Below, piece after piece: positions 8,002-14,503 of a stretch of 14,503 nt of DNA. Every line of letters starts with the position of its first letter. Within the stretch, counting starts at the first letter, position 1. The stretch comes from Actinobacteria bacterium UBA4719 (GTDB lineage: Bacteria; Actinomycetota; Actinomycetes; Actinomycetales; Dermatophilaceae): contig DHJN01000252.1 in the NCBI GenBank assembly GCA_002404345.1, positions 3,526 through 18,028 on the forward strand. Reading direction: 5' to 3'. Both the position numbers and the translations under genes were made by a program. The notes under the pieces were generated by a model. That model was not told where the DNA came from. It worked only from the letters and a program-made list of their open reading frames with translations, and ran no database searches.

Positions 8002-8701
8002 CGACGGTCGCAGTGGACCAAGCAGTAGTGGACCAAGCCGTAGTGGACCAAGCGGCAGTCGACGCGACGACGCGCGCGCCGCTGATGATGCCGTCGATGG
8101 CCTCGAGGATCGTGCGGCGGATGAGCCAGTGGATTGTGCGGCGGATGGGCCAGTGGATTGTGCGGCGGACAACTCCGCGATCGACCAGGCGGACACCGCT
8201 GACATGGCGGCGGCATCGGCGCTGGCCCGGGCGCGTGAAGCCGCCCGGGCCAAGGGTCTACGGCCGGGCAGCAAGCCGATCGGCAGGAGGCGACCGACCG
8301 GACACGGCGAGGGCCTGGCCGGGTCCGGCCGTGACGGCCGCGACGCGCGAGACCCGTCGTTGCTTGGTGACCAGATGGACCGGCTGCTGCTGGATCGCGG
8401 ATGGAACGTGGACGTGGCCGTCGGCTCGGTCATGGGCCGGTGGCCGGCGATCGTGGGCACCGAGGTCGCGGAGCACTGCATGCCGGTGACGTTCAGTGAC
8501 GGAGCCCTGACAGTGCGGGCGGACTCGACTGCATGGGCCCACCAGCTACGGCTGATGTCGTCATCGATCCTGGGGCGGCTCGAGAGCGAGGTCGGCAAGG
8601 ACGCGGTGACCGAGCTTCGGGTGCAGGGTCCGAGCGCACCGTCCTGGATCCGGGGACCTCGAAAGGCGACCGGGCCTGGTCCTCGCGATACCTACGGATG
8701 A
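7991..8701 (+). CDS. dciA: DciA-family (DUF721) protein, probable replicative helicase loader/operator
   Basis: A 236-residue DUF721/DciA protein. DciA proteins interact with the replicative helicase DnaB in bacteria lacking DnaC/DnaI; the mycobacterial homologue lies at the same place after recF. Residues 1-75 look disordered and contain two in-frame repeats: a 5-residue SGPSx array (8-22) and an 8-residue array ([16 protein letters not shown]). A helix-prone basic stretch, [17 protein letters not shown] (77-93), and a basic glycine-rich linker lead to the DUF721 domain at about 124-220, which includes [19 protein letters not shown] with Trp151 in the conserved RWxxIVG position and [10 protein letters not shown] (181-190). 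The GTG start overlaps the end of recF by 11 bases, with AGGTGG upstream, implying translational coupling. No other start would fit better, since the region before residue 77 varies in all homologues. Confidence 0.88.
   Translation: MSTDDGRSGPSSSGPSRSGPSGSRRDDARAADDAVDGLEDRAADEPVDCAADGPVDCAADNSAIDQADTADMAAASALARAREAARAKGLRPGSKPIGRRRPTGHGEGLAGSGRDGRDARDPSLLGDQMDRLLLDRGWNVDVAVGSVMGRWPAIVGTEVAEHCMPVTFSDGALTVRADSTAWAHQLRLMSSSILGRLESEVGKDAVTELRVQGPSAPSWIRGPRKATGPGPRDTYG
8013..8057. repeat. Tandem repeat, 3 x 15 bp, inside dciA
   Basis: GTGGACCAAGCAGTA, GTGGACCAAGCCGTA and GTGGACCAAGCGGCA follow each other without gaps (8013-8027, 8028-8042, 8043-8057). In the dciA frame they encode a five-residue SGPSx repeat in the N-terminal disordered region. 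Confidence 0.93.
8112..8169. repeat. Tandem repeat, 2.4 x 24 bp, inside dciA
   Basis: Copies at 8112-8135 and 8136-8159 start GTGCGGCGGATG and differ at one base (GAGCC/GGGCC); a third partial copy of ten bases follows (8160-8169). They encode an eight-residue acidic repeat with one cysteine per copy. Confidence 0.93.
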
Positions 8702-8737
8702 CCCCCGATGACCCCTCCCAACACCATGGCCATCCTC

Positions 8738-8809
8738 GGGCAGTGAGGAACCCAGCCGGGCGATGAGAGGCCTACTGGCGTAGGGGGAGTAGGAACTGCC
8801 CGCCTTTTT
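8738..8809 (+). terminator. Candidate intrinsic terminator or structured RNA after dciA
   Basis: An outer stem GGGCAGT (8738-8744) / ACTGCCC (8795-8801) encloses smaller possible stems, CCTACT (8771-8776) / AGTAGG (8788-8793) or alternatively CCAG...CTGG, and is followed within four bases by TTTTT (8805-8809). The fold is longer and more branched than a simple terminator hairpin, so it could also be a structured leader. No known riboswitch class is recognised. Confidence 0.4.
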
Positions 8810-8913
8810 GCCGGAAAATGGCGTTGACGGGCCTCCTGAGCAATGTCTTGTCCGTACTGACGGGTAGACTAAGGAACGATTCGGCGGCCTGCCTGACGAG
8901 GTGCCGGGGGTTT

Positions 8914-8927
8914 GTTCCACGTGGAAC
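8914..8927. promoter_or_regulatory. parS: parS-like centromere site (ParB binding)
   Basis: GTTCCACGTGGAAC is a perfect 14-base palindrome with the central CACGTG and flanking GTT/AAC of bacterial parS (consensus GTTTCACGTGAAAC). It differs from that consensus symmetrically at one position in each half. parS sites cluster near oriC in actinobacteria, and this one is about 4.5 kb from the origin. Function is inferred from the match only. Confidence 0.6.
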
Positions 8928-8974
8928 GACGCTGAGACCTCCCGGGATCACCTGACATCTGGTGTGGCCGCTTC

Positions 8975-9004
8975 CCCTGCCCGACCCTGCCCGACCCTGC
9001 CCAA
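8975..9004. repeat. Tandem repeat, 3 x 10 bp, in gyrB leader
   Basis: CCCTGCCCGA occurs twice (8975-8984, 8985-8994), followed by CCCTGCCCAA (8995-9004). The sequence just after (ACCTGGCCGA) may be a further decayed copy. Confidence 0.85.
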
Positions 9005-9067
9005 ACCTGGCCGACGGTTCCGCGATGCAGCTTTCCCGGCTGAGCGAACCACTGGACCAGAGCTTGA

Positions 9068-11176
<2,109 letters not shown>

Positions 11177-11231
11177 CGCCAGCCGTACGGCATACAAGAT
11201 CTTGAAACGCACCGGAAAGTAAGGAAAGCGC

Positions 11232-13901
11232 GTGACTGAGCAGCCACCCATCATTGAGACCGACCGCATCGAGCTGGTCGACATCAACCTGGAGATGCAG
11301 CGCAGCTACATCGACTATGCGATGACGGTCATCGTCAGTCGTGCGCTTCCGGATGTCCGCGATGGCATGAAGCCCGTGCACCGCCGCGTTGTCTACGCGA
11401 TGTATGACGGGGGCTACCGGCCCGATCGCGGCTACAACAAGTGCTCGCGGGTCGTCGGCGAGGTCATGGGTCAGTACCACCCGCACGGCGACGCGTCGAT
11501 CTATGACGCGTTGGTGCGCCTGGTGCAGGACTGGTCGCTGCGCTACCCACTGGTCGACGGTCAGGGCAACTTCGGCTCACCCGGCGACGACCCGGCGGCC
11601 GCGCCGCGATACACCGAGTGCCGGATGGCCGCGCTGGCCATGGAGATGGTCCGCGACATCGACCAGGAGACGGTCGAATTCAAGGACAACTACGACGGCA
11701 AGACCCAGGAGCCGACAGTCCTGCCGAGCCGGTTCCCGAACCTCCTGGTCAACGGTTCCGCCGGTATCGCGGTCGGCATGGCCACCCAGATCCCGCCGCA
11801 CAACCTGCGCGAGGTTGCCGCCGGGGTCCAGTGGTACCTGCAGAACTCCACCGCTCCCCGCGAGGATCTGCTCACCTACCTGCTGACCCAGATCCAGGGC
11901 CCCGATTTCCCCACCGGCGCGCTCATCCTGGGCCGCCGGGGCATCGAGGACGCCTACCGCACCGGGCGTGGCTCGATCATCATGCGTGCCGTGGTCGAGG
12001 TCGAGGAGATCCAGAACCGCATCTGCCTGGTGGTGACCGAGCTGCCATACCAGGTCAACCCGGACAGCCTCGCGCAGAAGATCGCCGAGCTGGTCAAGGA
12101 CGGTCGCCTGGCCGGGATCGCCGACATCCGCGACGAGACGTCGGGGCGCACCGGCCAGCGGCTGGTCATCGTGCTCAAGCGCGACGCCGTGGCCAAGGTC
12201 GTGCTCAACAACCTCTACAAGCACACCCAGCTACAGACCACGTTCGGTGCCAACATGCTGGCCCTCGTCGACGGCGTGCCGCGCACCCTGCCGCTGGACG
12301 CGTTCATCCGACACTGGGTTGACCACCAGATGGAGGTCATCCGGCGCCGCACCACGTTCCGTCTACGCAAGGCCGAGGATGAGGCCCACATTTTGCGCGG
12401 GCTGCTCAAGGCCCTGGACGCCCTGGACGAGGTCATCGCCTTGATCCGTGGCTCGGCCACGGTCGAGGTGGCCCGCGACCGACTGATCGAGATGCTCGGC
12501 ATCGACGAGATCCAGGCGCAGGCGATCCTCAACATGCAGCTGCGTCGCCTGGCCGCTCTCGAGCGCCAGAAGCTGATCGACCGCCACGACGAGCTGCAGA
12601 CGATGATCGATGAGTTCACGGCCATCCTGGCTTCCCCGGAACGTCAGCGCACGATCGTCAGCGAGGAGCTTGCTGAGATCGTCGCCAAGTACGGTGACGC
12701 CCGTCGTACCAAGGTCGTGCCCTTTGACGGTGACATGTCGATGGAGGATCTCATTCCCGAGGAGGATGTGGTCGTCACGATCACCCGGGGTGGCTATGCG
12801 AAGCGCACCAAGGTTGACCTGTACCGCTCACAGCATCGTGGCGGCAAGGGGGTCAAGGGCGCGAACCTGCGCGGTGACGACATCGTGGAGCACTTCTTCA
12901 TCACGACCACCCACCAGTGGCTGTTGTTCTTCACCAACCTCGGCCGGGTCTACCGAGCCAAGTCCTACGAGCTGCCCGAGAGCAGTCGTGACGCCAAGGG
13001 TCAGCATGTGGCCAACCTCATGGCGTTCCAGCCCGGTGAGCAGATCGCCCAGGTTCTCGCCCTGCGCGACTATGTCACCGACCCCTACCTCGTCCTCGCG
13101 ACCCGCAATGGACTGGTCAAGAAGACTCGTCTCTCGGAGTACGACTCCAACCGTTCTGGCGGGCTGATCGCAGTCAACCTGCGCGAGGGCGACGAGCTGG
13201 TCGGCGTTGGTGTGGCCTCTGCCGACGATGACCTGCTGCTCGTGTCGGTCAAGGGCCAGTCGGTCCGGTTCAGGGCCGACGACAGCACGCTGCGCCCGAT
13301 GGGCCGTTCCACCAGCGGCGTCATCGGGATGAAGTTCCTCGCCGACGACCATCTTCTGTCGATGAGTGTGGTCGTGCATGGCTCTGACCCTGATGTGTTC
13401 GTGGTGTTCGAGAACGGAGTGGCCAAGCGGTCCCTCGCGTCTGAGTACACCGCCAAGGGCCGCGGTATCCAGGGTGTCCGGGTCGCCCAGCTCTCTGAGA
13501 GGGGCGGTGATCTGGTCGGTGCCCTCACAGTGGACGCGGAGGACGAGGTCATGGTCGTCATGGAGAAGGGCAAGATCGTCCGCGCACGAGTCGATGAGGT
13601 ACGTCGGACTGGTCGCAACACCATGGGCGTGCAGTTCGCCACGCCGGACAGGGGCGACTCGATCGTTGCGGTGGCACGCAATGCCGACCGCGTTATCGAG
13701 GTCCTACCTGACGAGGGCGTGCTGGGTGATGACGGCGCCCCGGTTGATGACGGCGCATTGAGTGAGGAACGGCCACGCACGCCCGTGACCTTGGATGAAG
13801 ATGTATCAACCGTGATCAACAGCGCGTCCGAAGCCAAGATGCCGCCCGGTAGCGTAGCGTCTGAGCAGGATGCGGACGACAACGCAGGAGGCAGCCAGTG
13901 A
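11232..13901 (+). CDS. gyrA: DNA gyrase subunit A
   Basis: The 889-residue breakage-and-reunion subunit of gyrase. The winged-helix domain contains [10 protein letters not shown] (83-92) and the catalytic tyrosine Tyr127 in [12 protein letters not shown]; the tower and coiled-coil segments follow to about 510. The C-terminal beta-propeller begins with the GyrA box QHRGGKG (534-540), needed for DNA wrapping, and repeated blade motifs such as [39 protein letters not shown] and GVAKRS. This identifies gyrase and not topoisomerase IV. The last 75 or so residues are an acidic, low-complexity tail with a [12 protein letters not shown] near-duplication (about 833-844). The GTG start has AAGGAAAG upstream. 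The stop overlaps the next gene's GTG by four bases. Ala88 replaces the serine found at the E. coli position 83, as in mycobacteria. Confidence 0.97.
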   Translation: MTEQPPIIETDRIELVDINLEMQRSYIDYAMTVIVSRALPDVRDGMKPVHRRVVYAMYDGGYRPDRGYNKCSRVVGEVMGQYHPHGDASIYDALVRLVQDWSLRYPLVDGQGNFGSPGDDPAAAPRYTECRMAALAMEMVRDIDQETVEFKDNYDGKTQEPTVLPSRFPNLLVNGSAGIAVGMATQIPPHNLREVAAGVQWYLQNSTAPREDLLTYLLTQIQGPDFPTGALILGRRGIEDAYRTGRGSIIMRAVVEVEEIQNRICLVVTELPYQVNPDSLAQKIAELVKDGRLAGIADIRDETSGRTGQRLVIVLKRDAVAKVVLNNLYKHTQLQTTFGANMLALVDGVPRTLPLDAFIRHWVDHQMEVIRRRTTFRLRKAEDEAHILRGLLKALDALDEVIALIRGSATVEVARDRLIEMLGIDEIQAQAILNMQLRRLAALERQKLIDRHDELQTMIDEFTAILASPERQRTIVSEELAEIVAKYGDARRTKVVPFDGDMSMEDLIPEEDVVVTITRGGYAKRTKVDLYRSQHRGGKGVKGANLRGDDIVEHFFITTTHQWLLFFTNLGRVYRAKSYELPESSRDAKGQHVANLMAFQPGEQIAQVLALRDYVTDPYLVLATRNGLVKKTRLSEYDSNRSGGLIAVNLREGDELVGVGVASADDDLLLVSVKGQSVRFRADDSTLRPMGRSTSGVIGMKFLADDHLLSMSVVVHGSDPDVFVVFENGVAKRSLASEYTAKGRGIQGVRVAQLSERGGDLVGALTVDAEDEVMVVMEKGKIVRARVDEVRRTGRNTMGVQFATPDRGDSIVAVARNADRVIEVLPDEGVLGDDGAPVDDGALSEERPRTPVTLDEDVSTVINSASEAKMPPGSVASEQDADDNAGGSQ

Positions 13902-14371
13902 GCACGGCAGGCCAGACCGGCACGGCGGTGCGCGCTGAGGGTTCGCGTGGCCCTGACCAGCCGGCCGATGCAGCGGCCGTCCCCAAAGTCGACCGTCCTG
14001 CGGCGCCTCGCCGGGTCAAGCTCAGCATCTCGCGTGTTGACCCTTGGTCTGTCATGAAGCTGTCGTTCCTGCTGTCCGTTGCCGTCGGCATCGCCGGGGT
14101 TGTCATGATCGCGGTGCTGTGGCTGATTCTGTCCAGCATGGGCGTGTTCGCAGACATGAACCGAACGGTCGAGGGTGTCCTGAATACCACCAACGGCGCC
14201 AAGTTTGACCTCATGGACTACATCGGGCTGGGTCGCGTGGTCTCGCTGTCCATCGTCGTAGCGGTCATCGACGTCATCTTGATCACCGCGATCTCGACGC
14301 TGGGTGCGTTCCTGTACAACGTGTGCTCGAGCCTTGTCGGCGGTCTGCAGGTCACCTTGACGGACGACTGA
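13898..14371 (+). CDS. DUF3566 membrane protein
   Basis: A 157-residue actinobacterial DUF3566 protein of unknown molecular function. Residues 1-35 are probably disordered (Ala/Pro/Gly-rich), followed by a basic stretch [19 protein letters not shown] (36-54) that is the family's conserved entry. Two membrane segments are visible, at about 53-83 ([20 protein letters not shown]) and 113-145 ([20 protein letters not shown]), and the C-terminus [10 protein letters not shown] is typical. The extracytoplasmic loop holds [10 protein letters not shown]. The GTG start overlaps gyrA's stop (GTGA), so translation is likely coupled to gyrA. Homologues sit right after gyrA throughout Actinomycetota, including the mycobacterial one. 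Nothing in the sequence shows an enzymatic function; a role in the cell envelope or division is speculation. Confidence 0.9.
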   Translation: MSTAGQTGTAVRAEGSRGPDQPADAAAVPKVDRPAAPRRVKLSISRVDPWSVMKLSFLLSVAVGIAGVVMIAVLWLILSSMGVFADMNRTVEGVLNTTNGAKFDLMDYIGLGRVVSLSIVVAVIDVILITAISTLGAFLYNVCSSLVGGLQVTLTDD

Positions 14372-14405
14372 TATAGCTGAAACAGCAGGGACCTCCAGGG
14401 CCGTT

Positions 14406-14435
14406 TTGGAGGGGACGACAACGGTGGGGTAATCT
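14406..14435 (+). promoter_or_regulatory. Candidate promoter for tRNA-Ile
   Basis: TTGGAG (14406-14411) and TAATCT (14430-14435) are 18 bases apart, a reasonable housekeeping promoter about 60 bases ahead of the tRNA start. The -35 lies in the right arm of a small hairpin, CCTCCA (14392-14397) / TGGAGG (14407-14412), which could end or attenuate transcripts coming from gyrBA. There is no long T run, so terminator function is uncertain. Confidence 0.5.
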
Positions 14436-14494
14436 CGTGCGTCGCGCGCCTGTGGCTCCAGATTTCGGGGTCTGGCGCATTGGAGATGGCGAAC

Positions 14495-14503
14495 GGGCCT
14501 ATA
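14495..14503 (+). tRNA. Probable tRNA-Ile (GAU), first 9 bases only
   Basis: The window ends in GGGCCTATA, the usual first bases of actinobacterial tRNA-Ile(GAU), and tRNA-Ile is the expected gene after gyrA-DUF3566 in this group. Only the 5' half of the acceptor stem and start of the D arm are visible, so identity rests mainly on gene order. Confidence 0.55.

Noticed and set aside
8755..8793. Fluoride-riboswitch-like GGCGATGAG after dciA
   Set aside because: Only the first few bases resemble that class; the required downstream conserved elements are missing and no transporter gene follows.

Overview
This 14.5 kb window is the chromosomal replication-origin region of a high-GC Gram-positive bacterium (Actinomycetota). 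The evidence is the gene order itself: yidC, yidD, rnpA and rpmH on the minus strand, then dnaA, dnaN, gnd, recF, a DciA/DUF721 gene, gyrB, gyrA and a DUF3566 membrane protein on the plus strand, ending at the first bases of a probable tRNA-Ile. A gnd gene between dnaN and recF, and a DUF3566 gene followed by tRNA-Ile after gyrA, are actinobacterial hallmarks. Protein sequences look like Micrococcales, possibly the Intrasporangiaceae/Dermatophilaceae group, but that finer placement is an impression from memory and not a computed result.

Layout. Positions 1-1937 (minus strand) hold the ribosomal protein L34 / RNase P protein / YidD / YidC cluster; yidC runs off the left edge. Positions 1938-2522 are a divergent intergenic region with a candidate rpmH promoter, two DnaA boxes in front of dnaA and three separate short tandem duplications. 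dnaA (2523-3995) is followed by the main oriC candidate (3996-4625), which carries about 14 DnaA-box-like 9-mers arranged in three orientation blocks. dnaN, gnd, recF and dciA follow closely, recF and dciA overlapping by 11 bases. A 399-base gap (8702-9100) contains a terminator-like fold, a 14-base parS-like palindrome and the gyrB leader. gyrB and gyrA are 55 bases apart, and gyrA overlaps the DUF3566 gene by 4 bases. A tRNA promoter candidate lies at 14406-14435.

Functionally this is one replication neighbourhood: DnaA opens the origin, DciA is the likely helicase loader/operator, DnaN is the clamp, RecF handles gaps at stalled forks, gyrase relieves supercoils, and a ParB site may lie next to gyrB. 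The minus-strand arm serves ribosome/tRNA maturation and membrane-protein insertion.

The two unexpected signals are (1) a perfect 21-base inverted repeat inside recF that carries two consensus TTATCCACA DnaA boxes facing each other, in an apparent extra segment of RecF; and (2) a recurrent pattern of short head-to-tail duplications (units of 10-24 bases), found in every long intergenic gap and also in-frame in the disordered part of dciA.
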